A stretch of 64,000 bases of DNA, from NCBI RefSeq assembly GCF_900090145.1, contig NZ_FMHI01000001.1:372001-436000 (forward strand), read 5' to 3'. Below the pieces are notes generated by a model. That model worked only from the letters and a program-made list of their open reading frames with translations. It ran no database searches and was not told the DNA's origin. A program made the position numbers and the translations under genes. Positions within the stretch are counted from its first letter, which is position 1; each line of letters starts with the position of its first letter. Source of the DNA: Streptomyces sp. WMMB 322. GTDB taxonomy: Bacteria > Actinomycetota > Actinomycetes > Streptomycetales > Streptomycetaceae. This document shows positions 16,451 to 24,146 of the stretch, piece by piece.

Positions 16451-18937
16451 TCAGTGCTCCTTGACCAGTTCGGCGTACGGGCCGCCGCGGGCGACCAGTT
16501 CCTCGTGGCGTCCGCGTTCCACGACACTCCCGTGGTCCAGCATGACGATCTCGTCGCTGTCGCGGACGGTGCTCAGCCGGTGCGCGATGACGACGCAGGC
16601 GCAGCCGCGCCGCCGCAGGTTGTCGATGATGAGCTGCTCGGTCTGGGCGTCCAGGGCGCTCGTCACCTCGTCCAGCACGAGAATGCTCGGCCGGCGCACC
16701 AGCGCGCGGGCGATCTCGAGGCGCTGGCGCTGCCCGCCCGAGAGGTTGCGGCCGTCCTGCTCGACGCGGCTGTGGATGCCGCCGGGCCGCCGCGTGAAGT
16801 CGTCGAGCACGGCGGCGTCCCGCAGCGCGGCGGTGACGGCCTCGTCGGATATGGACGGGTCCCACAGCGCCACGTTGTCCCGCACCGTTCCCTCGAAGAG
16901 GAAGACGTCCTGGTCCACGAAGGAGACGGAGGCGGCCAGCGCGCTGCGGGAGATGTCCTCCAGGCGCTGCCCGTCGATGCGGATCACTCCCTCCCAGGGG
17001 CTGTAGAGGCCCGATATCAGCCGGGAGACGGTGGACTTGCCGCTGCCGGAGCCGCCGACGAGCGCGACCTGACGGCCCGGGCCGACCGACAGGGAGAACT
17101 CCGTGAGCAGCGGCTTGTCGAGCGGGCTGTAGCCGAAGGTGATGTTCTCCAGCGACACATGGCCCTTGAGGCGGCGGGTGTCCGCGACGGGCTCGCGCCG
17201 CGAGTAGAGCGAGTCGACGGGGAAGTTCTCCACGTCCTTCAGCCTCGCCATGTCCGCGGCGAAGTCCTGGATGCGCCCGGCGACGCCGTTGAGCCGTGTG
17301 ATGGGAGCGGTGAAGCGCGTCACGAGCGCCTGGAAGGCGACCAGCAGACCGATCGAGATGTGGCCCTCCACGGCCCGCATGCCGCCGATGAGCAGGATCA
17401 TCGCGCTGTTGAGCGTCGCGAGCGTGGGTGCGACGACGGCCAGCCAGGCCGTGGGGACCCCGAGCTTCTGCTGCTCGTCCAGGGTGGTGGCGTGCTGCCC
17501 GGACCAGCGGCGGAAGTACCCGTTCTCACCGCCGGTGGCCTTCATCGTCTCGATCAGCTGCAGGCCGGTGTACGAGGTGTTGGTGAGGCGCGCGGTGTCC
17601 GCACGAAGCTTCTGCGTGCCGGTGGCGCGCATGCGGATCACCACGCGCATCGCGATGAGGTTCAGCAGTGCGATGCCCACGCCGATGACGGTGAGCTGCG
17701 GGTCGTACGTCCACAGCAGCACCGCGTAGAGGATGACGACGACGGCGTCCACGCCCGCGGCGGCCAGGTCGCGGGAGAGGGTCTCGGCGACGGTGTCGTT
17801 GGACTGGAGGCGCTGCACGAGGTCGGCGGGGCTGCGCTGCGCGAAGAACGTGACGGGCAGCCTCAGCAGGTGCCGGAAGAAGCGTGCGCTGCTGAGCGTC
17901 GAGGAGATGATGCGCCCCCGCAGCAGGTTCGCCTGCTGCAGGGCGGTCAGTACGGCCGTGAGCAGCACCATCGCGCCCATCGAGGCGAACAGCACACCCA
18001 GCAGCGACGTCTGGTCCCCGATGAGGAACATGTCGATGTAGGTGCGGCTCAGTGCGGGCACTGCCGCGCCCACGCCGACGAGCAGAAGGCTTGCGAGCAG
18101 CGCGGCCAGCATCGTGCCGGTGGTGCGGCGCAGCCTCGCCGGCATGGCGCTCATGGCGCTGGGGCGCTTGCCGCCGCGGCGGAAGTCCTCTCCGGGTTCG
18201 AAGGTGAGGACGACGCCGGTGAAGCTGGTGTCGAACTCCTCCAGCGGGACGAAACGGCGGCCCTTGTCGGGGTCGTTGATGTGCACGCCGCGCTTGCCGA
18301 GGCGGCGTCCCATCCCCTCGTAGACGACGTAGTGGTTGAACTCCCAGAACAGGACGGCGGGACCGGGGACCTCGGCGAGCGCCGCGGGCTCCATCTGCAT
18401 GCCCTTGGCGGTCAGGCCGTAACTGCGGGCTGCCTTGAGGAGGTTGCTGGCGCGCGAGCCGTCGCGCGAGACACCGCAGGCGATGCGCAGCTGTTCGAGG
18501 GGGACGTGCCTGCCGAAGTAGCCGAGGACCATGGAAAGCGCGGCGGCGCCGCACTCCACGGCCTCCATCTGGAGCACCGTCGGTGTGCGGACGGCCTTGT
18601 ACTGGGCCTTCGGTATCTGCACCGGTTTACGGCCCGTCCCCGCCGTGCGGTGCTTGCCGCTGTTCCGGGCCGCGGACCTGCCGCTCTTTCCGGTCTCGGG
18701 GCGGTGCTTCCTCCTGCCCGGGGGCGGCAGCCGGTTCTGGCCGGTCTCCTCGGCCTCCGACGGGCGTGCGTCGTCGGTGCCGGCCTTCCGGGAACGGGGC
18801 GCTTCGGTACGGGACTTGCCGCTGCGGGCCGTGTCGGCACGGGACCTGCCGGGGCGGGGCGCTTCGGTACGGGTCGCTCGCGTGCGCGAAGCGCTTGTGC
18901 GCGCCTCCTTCTTGGAAGTCCGCTTCCGCGGGCTCAC
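16451..18937 (-). CDS. NHLP-type bacteriocin export ABC transporter, peptidase/permease/ATPase subunit
   Basis: An 828-residue peptidase-containing ABC transporter. An unusual basic Arg/Ser/Lys-rich arm covers residues 1 to about 105. A C39 peptidase domain (about 115-250) follows, with catalytic Cys129 (EAVECGAAAL), His202 (FNHYVV) and Asp222 (INDPDKG). The membrane domain is next, then an ATPase with GGSGSGKST, LSGGQRQRL and LVLDEVTSALD. The enzyme should cut the precursor after its double glycine and export the product. The start GTG overlaps the previous stop as GTGA, giving translational coupling. Confidence 0.95.
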   Translation of the reverse strand: MSPRKRTSKKEARTSASRTRATRTEAPRPGRSRADTARSGKSRTEAPRSRKAGTDDARPSEAEETGQNRLPPPGRRKHRPETGKSGRSAARNSGKHRTAGTGRKPVQIPKAQYKAVRTPTVLQMEAVECGAAALSMVLGYFGRHVPLEQLRIACGVSRDGSRASNLLKAARSYGLTAKGMQMEPAALAEVPGPAVLFWEFNHYVVYEGMGRRLGKRGVHINDPDKGRRFVPLEEFDTSFTGVVLTFEPGEDFRRGGKRPSAMSAMPARLRRTTGTMLAALLASLLLVGVGAAVPALSRTYIDMFLIGDQTSLLGVLFASMGAMVLLTAVLTALQQANLLRGRIISSTLSSARFFRHLLRLPVTFFAQRSPADLVQRLQSNDTVAETLSRDLAAAGVDAVVVILYAVLLWTYDPQLTVIGVGIALLNLIAMRVVIRMRATGTQKLRADTARLTNTSYTGLQLIETMKATGGENGYFRRWSGQHATTLDEQQKLGVPTAWLAVVAPTLATLNSAMILLIGGMRAVEGHISIGLLVAFQALVTRFTAPITRLNGVAGRIQDFAADMARLKDVENFPVDSLYSRREPVADTRRLKGHVSLENITFGYSPLDKPLLTEFSLSVGPGRQVALVGGSGSGKSTVSRLISGLYSPWEGVIRIDGQRLEDISRSALAASVSFVDQDVFLFEGTVRDNVALWDPSISDEAVTAALRDAAVLDDFTRRPGGIHSRVEQDGRNLSGGQRQRLEIARALVRRPSILVLDEVTSALDAQTEQLIIDNLRRRGCACVVIAHRLSTVRDSDEIVMLDHGSVVERGRHEELVARGGPYAELVKEH

Positions 18938-19740
18938 GGGAGCAGCCAATCGACGGGGCGCTGCGAGGGCTGGTGTATCGCGCCGTCGGCGATCGTCATG
19001 GACTCGAGCTCGTAGGGCGGGCCCTTCTCCGAGGACCACTTGTAACCGGACTTCGTCGTGGACGACTTGTCCAGCTCGACCATGACCGCGACGGGCTGGC
19101 CCTCCTTGGTGAACTCGGCGCCGAGCTCGGCGTTGCCGAGGAAGCTGGAGACCTGCTGGCGGGTCTGGGCGCCCCTGCCGACCGCCTTGACACGGCCGCG
19201 CAGCACGCCGTACTCGTCCGGCGGGGCGGACTGCACGGTCAGGTCGACGGCGGCGCCCGGCGAGACGGTGGCGCCGCTGCTGCCCGGCACGTACAGCATG
19301 GCGACGAGCGGTTCGTCGGGGCGTTCCACGCGCTCGACGGTCGCGACGTCCTTGCCGGGTGTGATCACGGAGCCGATCTTCGCCGTCAGCGACGTCATGC
19401 GGCCCGCGGAGACGGTACGAACTGCCCGGTACCCCTGGTCCGTTCGCACTTTCAGCACCGGCGTGCGGGCCGGCAGCATGCGGCCCTCCTCGGCCAGCAC
19501 CTGCACGACCTGGCCCGAGACGGGGCTCTGCAGCACGTAGCTGCCCTTGGCGTGGGTGAGGACACCGGGCGCGTCCAGCTTCCCGGAGACCTTTCCGGTG
19601 ACAGCCCAGTAGCCCGCTCCCGCCATGACGAGAACGGTCACGAGCAGCACGAGCCAGCCCTGCGGGCGCGCGTAGCGCACGGGCAGGTCGAGTTCCTCGG
19701 GGGACTGCAGCTTGGAAAACGCCTTCTGGCGGAACTGCAC
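18934..19740 (-). CDS. NHLP bacteriocin system secretion protein (HlyD-like adaptor)
   Basis: A 268-residue periplasmic-adaptor-like protein: cytosolic N-terminus with the conserved QSPEELDLPVR segment, one membrane helix (about 29-48), then a split biotinyl-lipoyl-like domain (VLQSPVSGQVVQVLAEEGRM) and a beta-barrel region. In this exporter class it works with the two ABC subunits to move the processed peptide out. The GTG start has GAGGGAA upstream. It is first of the three exporter genes, preceded by a mini-ORF and a hairpin that separate it from the precursor gene. Confidence 0.92.
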   Translation of the reverse strand: MQFRQKAFSKLQSPEELDLPVRYARPQGWLVLLVTVLVMAGAGYWAVTGKVSGKLDAPGVLTHAKGSYVLQSPVSGQVVQVLAEEGRMLPARTPVLKVRTDQGYRAVRTVSAGRMTSLTAKIGSVITPGKDVATVERVERPDEPLVAMLYVPGSSGATVSPGAAVDLTVQSAPPDEYGVLRGRVKAVGRGAQTRQQVSSFLGNAELGAEFTKEGQPVAVMVELDKSSTTKSGYKWSSEKGPPYELESMTIADGAIHQPSQRPVDWLLP

Positions 19741-19752
19741 GGGGCTATTCCC

Positions 19753-19779
19753 TCAACTGCGTTCGTCGCTTTCAGGCAT
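19753..19779 (-). CDS. Eight-codon leader mini-ORF before the exporter genes
   Basis: ATG to TGA encodes MPESDERS. GAAGGAAG is correctly spaced upstream, a better ribosome site than that of the next gene, and the stop lies 12 bases before the GTG of the HlyD-like gene. It may load ribosomes for re-initiation or control exporter translation. The function is inferred from position only. Confidence 0.4.
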   Translation of the reverse strand: MPESDERS

Positions 19780-19912
19780 GACGCTTCCTTCGGGGCGGCG
19801 GGCGGGACGCCGGCTTCACCGGTGGAGCGGTCGGGCGCTCGGTACGGCGGCCGCCGACGTCTTTTGGGGGACAGGGGTCACGAGTGTTCCACAACTGCCC
19901 CCGGACGCATCC

Positions 19913-19945
19913 GTGAGCCCCGGAACAGGCGGTTCCGGGGCTCAC
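19913..19945 (-). terminator. Intercistronic hairpin between precursor and exporter genes
   Basis: A perfect 14-bp inverted repeat, GTGAGCCCCGGAAC (19913-19926) and GTTCCGGGGCTCAC (19932-19945), with a 5-base loop. It lies about 80 bases after the precursor stop and about 170 before the HlyD-like start. A partial terminator or mRNA-stabilising hairpin here would give more precursor than transporter, as in many bacteriocin operons. Confidence 0.75.
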
Positions 19946-20026
19946 GATCACCCCACTCGGGTTCGGATGCTCCGAGCGGTTCAGGCCGTGCACACACGGC
20001 CCGGCCGCTCGGTCGCGACCTTCGCC

Positions 20027-20230
20027 TCAGAGACCGGCGAGGCCCGTCACCTGGGAGGTGTCGACACCGGTCAGGCCGGAGGCAACGCCGTTCACGGCGT
20101 CGGTGGTCTCGGAAACCGGGGCGACGGAGTCGGCGGTGCTCACGGCGGTGCCGACGACCGAGCCCAGGACGCCGCCCGAGACGTTGTCGAGGTCGTTGTC
20201 GGAAATCTCGCGGGTCTCGATGAAGTCCAT
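20027..20230 (-). CDS. Bacteriocin/RiPP-like precursor peptide with double-glycine leader
   Basis: A 67-residue peptide. Residues 1-20 form a class-II-type leader ending in DLDNVSGG, the usual recognition site for C39 peptidase exporters. The 47-residue core starts VLGSVVGTAVSTADSV and ends QVTGLAGL. It is rich in Val, Gly, Ala, Ser and Thr, has no Cys and is net acidic (four Asp, one Glu, no Lys or Arg). With no Cys it cannot form lanthionines, and no modifying enzyme is encoded nearby. It is followed by the three NHLP exporter genes. The ATG at 20230 was chosen for GAAGGGAAG upstream and because the leader starts there. The mature activity (bacteriocin, signal or structural peptide) is unknown. 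Confidence 0.85.
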   Translation of the reverse strand: MDFIETREISDNDLDNVSGGVLGSVVGTAVSTADSVAPVSETTDAVNGVASGLTGVDTSQVTGLAGL

Positions 20231-21312
20231 GGGAGCTTCCCTTCGCTTCCTTTGTGTTCTCAATAACATCGGCCGGCTCGGGGAAAACCGTCCGGCCGTA
20301 CGAGCGGTCGTCTGATGCCCGACGTCGGGAACCAATCGTTCAACTTCCGCGTCAGGGGCCGATCAAAGCATGCGTACATGCCGCCCGGCCACTCAACCGT
20401 GTGCTCCTCCGGCGCCGATATGGCCGTTCAACTTCCTTGCGGTGCAGCCGCGTCCACGAATTCGTGGCGATCCCTTCACTTGTCACTCCTGCGGTGTCCG
20501 CACCTTCGGGTCGCCGGTGGAGCCCCAAGTGGACATTCCCGCATCAAGCTCACCGGGCTCCATGTGCCCCGGTGCACATACCGGGAGGCGTGTGCCGTCC
20601 TTACGGACCAGTTGTGCAGGTTCGCTGAATTCCGTTTCAGGGAACGGCAGTTGCCGTGGCCAGCACGGGTCTGACCTGCGGATGCAGGCTCTGTGCAGCG
20701 GATCCTGGGAAGGTGTGACTCGTGGTAATGGAGGAAATCCGCACCGGAGTCCTCCCCTAATACGGGCCTCTAAGGCGGGGTAAGGGCGAAATGACGCGTT
20801 CAAATACTGAGACATGTGCGCGGAGCGCGCACGCGAATCACCGCCGGGTCCGTACACCCCTCGTGCCGCGGAATCCACAAGTGTCCCGGGATATCCACAA
20901 CATGAGGCCTCATCAGCCGAGGCCTCCGTCCGTACGGAAATGGCGCTGTTCGGCGTGCGGGGGCGGGGCGCTGGCGTCCGTCCCGTGAACGCGCGTGCGG
21001 GTGGCGGGTACAGGGCGGGTCGGAGCGGTGAACGGAGCGAGGTGCCGGAGCCGTGCGCAGCCGGCCTCCTCGGTGCCTGGCCTCCGCGGTGCCTGGCCTC
21101 CGCGGTGCCGGCCGTCCGGGCGCCGGCATCCGCGTGGGTGTCCGGAGGGTGCTGCCCGGCCCGGTGACGGGGGCGTGGTCTGTGGTGCGTGGGCCCGCGT
21201 GTACGCGGTGGTGAAGGAGTCACCGGCCCTATATCCCGCCGATGGGACAAAGTCCAGGAAATCGGTAAGCCGTGCAGAACCGTGACGAATCCTGACCTCC
21301 TTCGTTGAATGT
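20231..21312. other. 1.1-kb stretch without a convincing gene
   Basis: Separates the precursor gene from the MFS gene. The nearest 250 bases are comparatively AT-rich and should hold the precursor promoter. Two weak minus-strand possibilities were seen. One is a frame ending at 20483 whose tail (AQLVRKDGTRLPVCAPGHME) looks protein-like but has poor third-position GC. The other is a 28-codon frame starting GTG just after that stop, with CAGGAG upstream. Neither is supported by similarity. The segment 21050-21130 holds GGCCTCCGCGGTGCCT-type short direct repeats. Confidence 0.5.
20318..20329. promoter_or_regulatory. 12-bp perfect palindrome upstream of the precursor gene
   Basis: CCCGACGTCGGG lies 88 bases before the precursor start, a suitable place for an operator. 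The promoter itself could not be identified with confidence. Confidence 0.4.
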
Positions 21313-21383
21313 GTGCAGGTTGGTTGTGGGCTTCCCCCCACGTTGGCGACCGAGGCCCCGGGTTCATCCCCGGGGCCTCGGTC
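21313..21383 (+). ncRNA. Candidate small RNA with C-rich hairpin, 6C-like
   Basis: Two adjacent hairpins in a gene-free region: GTGGG/CCCAC (21326-21330 with 21337-21341), containing a run of six C (21334-21339), and a perfect 14-bp terminator stem (21348-21361 with 21370-21383). C-rich hairpin loops followed by a terminator recall the actinobacterial 6C RNA, but the second loop lacks a C6 run, so membership is uncertain. The 5' end is a guess. Confidence 0.4.
21348..21383 (+). terminator. Perfect 14-bp hairpin in front of the MFS gene
   Basis: GACCGAGGCCCCGG and CCGGGGCCTCGGTC with an 8-base loop, followed by ATTTC. No protein gene ends before it on the plus strand, so it most likely terminates a non-coding transcript, or acts in the MFS leader. 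Confidence 0.65.
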
Positions 21384-21543
21384 ATTTCACAGCGCCGTCC
21401 TTCGCAGCGCCCGCTTTCACAGCGCCGTCTTCCACGAAGCCCTCGTTCACGAAGCCCTCGTCCACGAAGCCGTCTTTCACGACACCGCCCGCCGGGCAGG
21501 ATCGTTCAGGTGCGTCCCTGCGGGAGCCGGGGAACGTCAGTGA

Positions 21544-22896
21544 GTGCCGTCCTGGAAGCGGAGCAGCCCCTTGCGACCGACCAGTCCTGCGCCGCCGCCG
21601 TCGCTGCGCCGGGCACGTGCCGCCGTCTCTGCCGTCTTCTTCGTGCACGGCGCCGTGTTCGCCTCGTGGGCCGCCCGCGTGCCCGCGGTTCAGGACCAAC
21701 TCCACCTGTCGGCGGGAATGCTGGGGCTGGTGATGGCCGGACCGGGCCTGGGGGCGCTGGCAGGCAGCCAGGCGGGCGGGCTGCTGGTGCACCGGCTGGG
21801 CAGCCGCGCGGTCAGTGCGTCGGCGCCGGTGTCGCTGTGCGTGCCGCTGGCTCTGGTTCCGGCCGCACCGTCGCAGTGGACGCTCATGGCCGTGCTGGTG
21901 CTCCTCGGCGCCGCCGACGGATGCACGTCCGTGGCCATGAACGCCCAGGCCGTCGTCGTGCAGCGGCGGTACGGGCGCACCGTGCTCAACTCGATGCACG
22001 CCATCCGCAGCATCGGTGCCGTCGCGGGAGGGCTGGCCGGAGCCGCGACCTTCGCCCTCGGCCTGTCGCTCGTCGCGCAGTTCGCCCTCATGGCGGCCGT
22101 CCTCGCCGTGCTCTCCGCGGTGGCCGCGTGCGGCCTGCTGCCGGAGGGCGAAGGGGCCGGCGCGGCGGAGGCGGCGAGCGCGACGGACGGCGGTCCGGGA
22201 GCGGCCGGAGGCGCGGGACCCGGCGGAGGTGCCCGAGGGAGCAGCGGGCCCCCGGCTCCGGCGACGGCCGACGGGGAGCGGGAGCCGGGGCCGCCGAAGT
22301 CCGCGGGCCCGCGGCGCAGGTCGACCACGGTGCTGCTGCTCGCGCTGATGACGTTCCTGGCCGCGCTCGTGGAGGACGCGCCCGCGGCCTGGAGCGGTGT
22401 GTATCTGCGTCACATCGGTGCCGACGCGGCCACGGCCGCCGCCGGGTACGCCGCCTTCAGCGCGGGCAGCGTCGTCACGCGGCTCCTCAACGACCGCCTC
22501 GTGAACCGCCTCGGGTGGGCGCGGCTGATCCGGACGGGCACGCTGTGCTGCGCCGCCGTACTGGCCGCGGCGCTGCTGCTGGGGATTCCGGCGGCGGCGC
22601 TCGTGGCGCTCGTCGTCGCGGGCGCGGGGATCAGCGCGGTCTTCCCCGGTGCGTTCACCGCGGCGGGTGCGTTGCGCGATCCGGCGCCGGCGATGGGGCA
22701 GATCGGGTTCGCCGGCAACCTCGGCTGGCTGCTCGTCTCGCCGCTGATCGGCGGGCTGGCGACGATCGTCGGGCTTCCCGCTGCTCTCGGTGTGCTGGTG
22801 CCGGCGTCCCTCGCCATCGCCGCGCTCGCATCGGTGGTGCGCCCCGGACCCGTCCGTACCACAGCCCCCACGGGTGCTCCCAGTGAGTTGCGGTGA
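21544..22896 (+). CDS. Major facilitator superfamily transporter
   Basis: A 450-residue polytopic membrane protein with about twelve hydrophobic segments. The N-terminal half has VFFVHGAVFASWAARVPAVQ and LGSRAVSASAP, and a long Gly/Ala/Pro-rich central loop (about residues 205-255) separates the halves. The family pattern resembles the YbjJ-type MFS group, whose substrates are mostly unknown. The GTG at 21544 is the most plausible start, although the ribosome site (GGGGAA, about 10 bases upstream) is imperfect. It stands alone and could export a small molecule; no pathway is implied by its neighbours. Confidence 0.85.
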   Translation: MPSWKRSSPLRPTSPAPPPSLRRARAAVSAVFFVHGAVFASWAARVPAVQDQLHLSAGMLGLVMAGPGLGALAGSQAGGLLVHRLGSRAVSASAPVSLCVPLALVPAAPSQWTLMAVLVLLGAADGCTSVAMNAQAVVVQRRYGRTVLNSMHAIRSIGAVAGGLAGAATFALGLSLVAQFALMAAVLAVLSAVAACGLLPEGEGAGAAEAASATDGGPGAAGGAGPGGGARGSSGPPAPATADGEREPGPPKSAGPRRRSTTVLLLALMTFLAALVEDAPAAWSGVYLRHIGADAATAAAGYAAFSAGSVVTRLLNDRLVNRLGWARLIRTGTLCCAAVLAAALLLGIPAAALVALVVAGAGISAVFPGAFTAAGALRDPAPAMGQIGFAGNLGWLLVSPLIGGLATIVGLPAALGVLVPASLAIAALASVVRPGPVRTTAPTGAPSELR

Positions 22897-22923
22897 ACCG
22901 AAGAATCCTGCGCACGCGGCTAT

Positions 22924-22938
22924 TTGACAAGCGCTTGT
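22924..22938 (+). promoter_or_regulatory. Probable -35 element overlapped by a palindromic operator
   Basis: A consensus -35 hexamer TTGACA (22924-22929) overlaps the perfect 12-bp palindrome ACAAGCGCTTGT (22927-22938), about 70 bases before the phospholipase gene. No good -10 hexamer was found, so the promoter call is tentative. A regulator bound to the palindrome would block the promoter. Confidence 0.45.
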
Positions 22939-23003
22939 TCTGTCATGCTCATGGCTTCAACTGTTCCGATGTTGCTCCACCTCTCCCCCCACGGAGGTAC
23001 GAA

Positions 23004-23480
23004 ATGCGTCGAAGACTTGCCGCGGGCGCCATCGTTTCGTCCGCGAGTCTCCTCGCCGTCATCGGCACCGCCACAACCGCTGCCGCGGACCCGGCCGACA
23101 AGCCACAGGTCCTCGCGAGCTGGACCCAGACCGACGCCGGGAGCCAGAACGCCTTCCTGGCCGCCAGGGCCGACCAGGGCTCATGGGCGGCCTACAACTT
23201 CGACTGGTCGACCGACGTCTGCTCCTCGTCACCTGACAACCCGTTCGGTTTCCCGTTCGAGAACGGCTGCATCCGGCACGACTTCGGCTACCGCAACTAC
23301 AAGGCCCAGGGCACCTTCGAGGCCAACAAGGCCCGCGTCGACAGCGCCTTCTACGAAGACCTCAAGCGCGCCTGCGCCGGATATGACGGCGCGACGAGGG
23401 ATTCCTGCAACGCCCTCGCATGGACCTACTACCAGGCGGTCGTGATCCTGGGCGTCAAGAAGGGCAGCCCGGTCGGCTGA
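23004..23480 (+). CDS. Secreted phospholipase A2
   Basis: A 158-residue preprotein with a signal peptide ending near TTAAADP (about residue 29). The mature part is a prokaryotic phospholipase A2: the catalytic dyad His92-Asp93 sits in the hallmark CIRHDFGYRN, and Cys residues in DVCSSSP, ENGC, KRAC and DSCN fit the two disulfides of the Streptomyces enzyme. It hydrolyses the sn-2 ester of phospholipids outside the cell, usually with Ca2+. The ATG start is preceded by ACGGAGG. It has its own promoter region and is monocistronic. Confidence 0.93.
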   Translation: MRRRLAAGAIVSSASLLAVIGTATTAAADPADKPQVLASWTQTDAGSQNAFLAARADQGSWAAYNFDWSTDVCSSSPDNPFGFPFENGCIRHDFGYRNYKAQGTFEANKARVDSAFYEDLKRACAGYDGATRDSCNALAWTYYQAVVILGVKKGSPVG

Positions 23481-23530
23481 GCCGCCGCGCGACGAGGCCC
23501 GGCACCCGACAAGGCACCCGCCGGGCGCTG

Positions 23531-23596
23531 CACAACGGCGGGGCACAACGACGGGGCACAGCACACGGCGGGGCACAACGGCGGGGCACAGCAACG
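23531..23596. repeat. Imperfect 13-bp tandem repeat after the phospholipase gene
   Basis: About five units of CACAACGGCGGGG with small variations (for example CACAACGACGGGG, and CACAGCACACGGCGGGG with an insertion). It lies in the 284-base gap between the convergent phospholipase and Cys-rich protein genes. Confidence 0.75.
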
Positions 23597-23764
23597 AGGA
23601 GAAGTGCCGGGCAGAACAGCCGGGCGAGGCGACGAGGCACGGCGCAACGGTGCGCGGGACGCCGCTCGGCAGCGGCGGCGCCCCGCGCACTTCGTCATCT
23701 CGTCGTGAACGTCACCGCCCGCACATCCGGCGGGGCAGCCGTGAGCGTTCCACTGCCGGACGGG

Positions 23765-23998
23765 TCAGACGCTGTCCGCCAGTTCCATGCGCCCCTGCAT
23801 GCGTGCGCAGTTGGCGCAGCAGAAGAAGCGCCCCTCGGCCTGCAGGCCGTGGCCAAGGATGCGGCACCCGCAGTTCTCGCAGATCGGGGCAATCTTCTGC
23901 GCGGCACATTCGAGGCTGTCGAAGGTGTGCACCGCGCCTGCCGCCCGGACTTCGAAGGCGGCCTCGTAGTCGTTCCCGCAGACCTCACATACGGCCAT
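23765..23998 (-). CDS. Small Cys-rich metal-binding protein (prokaryotic metallothionein-like)
   Basis: A 77-residue protein with nine or so Cys in CxxC-type knuckles: CEVCGND at the N-terminus, ECAA, CENCGCR with the following GHG, and CCANCARMQG near the C-terminus. The pattern matches the small actinobacterial zinc-ribbon/prokaryotic metallothionein-like family. It probably binds zinc; whether it stores metal or is a structural zinc protein is unknown. The ATG start has GAGGAG seven bases upstream. Monocistronic. Confidence 0.82.
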   Translation of the reverse strand: MAVCEVCGNDYEAAFEVRAAGAVHTFDSLECAAQKIAPICENCGCRILGHGLQAEGRFFCCANCARMQGRMELADSV

Positions 23999-24146
23999 GG
24001 CATGGCTCCTCGGGTGATGTGGTCGGTTTGACGGTAGGGAGAAGCGGAGGGACCGCTCCGATGCGGAGGCCGTCGGCCGTCGTGCGGCCGCGCGGCCTCC
24101 GCGCCTGTGCGGGTCCTTTGAACAGCGGTCAGTGGTGCCGGGCCTG

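Noticed and set aside
20027..20230. Calling the precursor a lanthipeptide
   Set aside because: The core has no Cys and no lanthionine synthetase gene is present, although the leader resembles class II lanthipeptide leaders.
20410..20495. A 28-codon minus-strand ORF (GTG with CAGGAG upstream)
   Set aside because: Plausible ribosome site, but the peptide has no leader motif, no similarity and follows a doubtful frame.
20483..21385. A 300-codon minus-strand frame upstream of the precursor gene
   Set aside because: Mixed composition, low third-position GC and no ribosome site; only its last 50 residues look protein-like and no family is recognised.
23531..23596. Possible CRISPR array
   Set aside because: The units are 13 bp, contiguous and imperfect with no spacers, and no cas gene is near.
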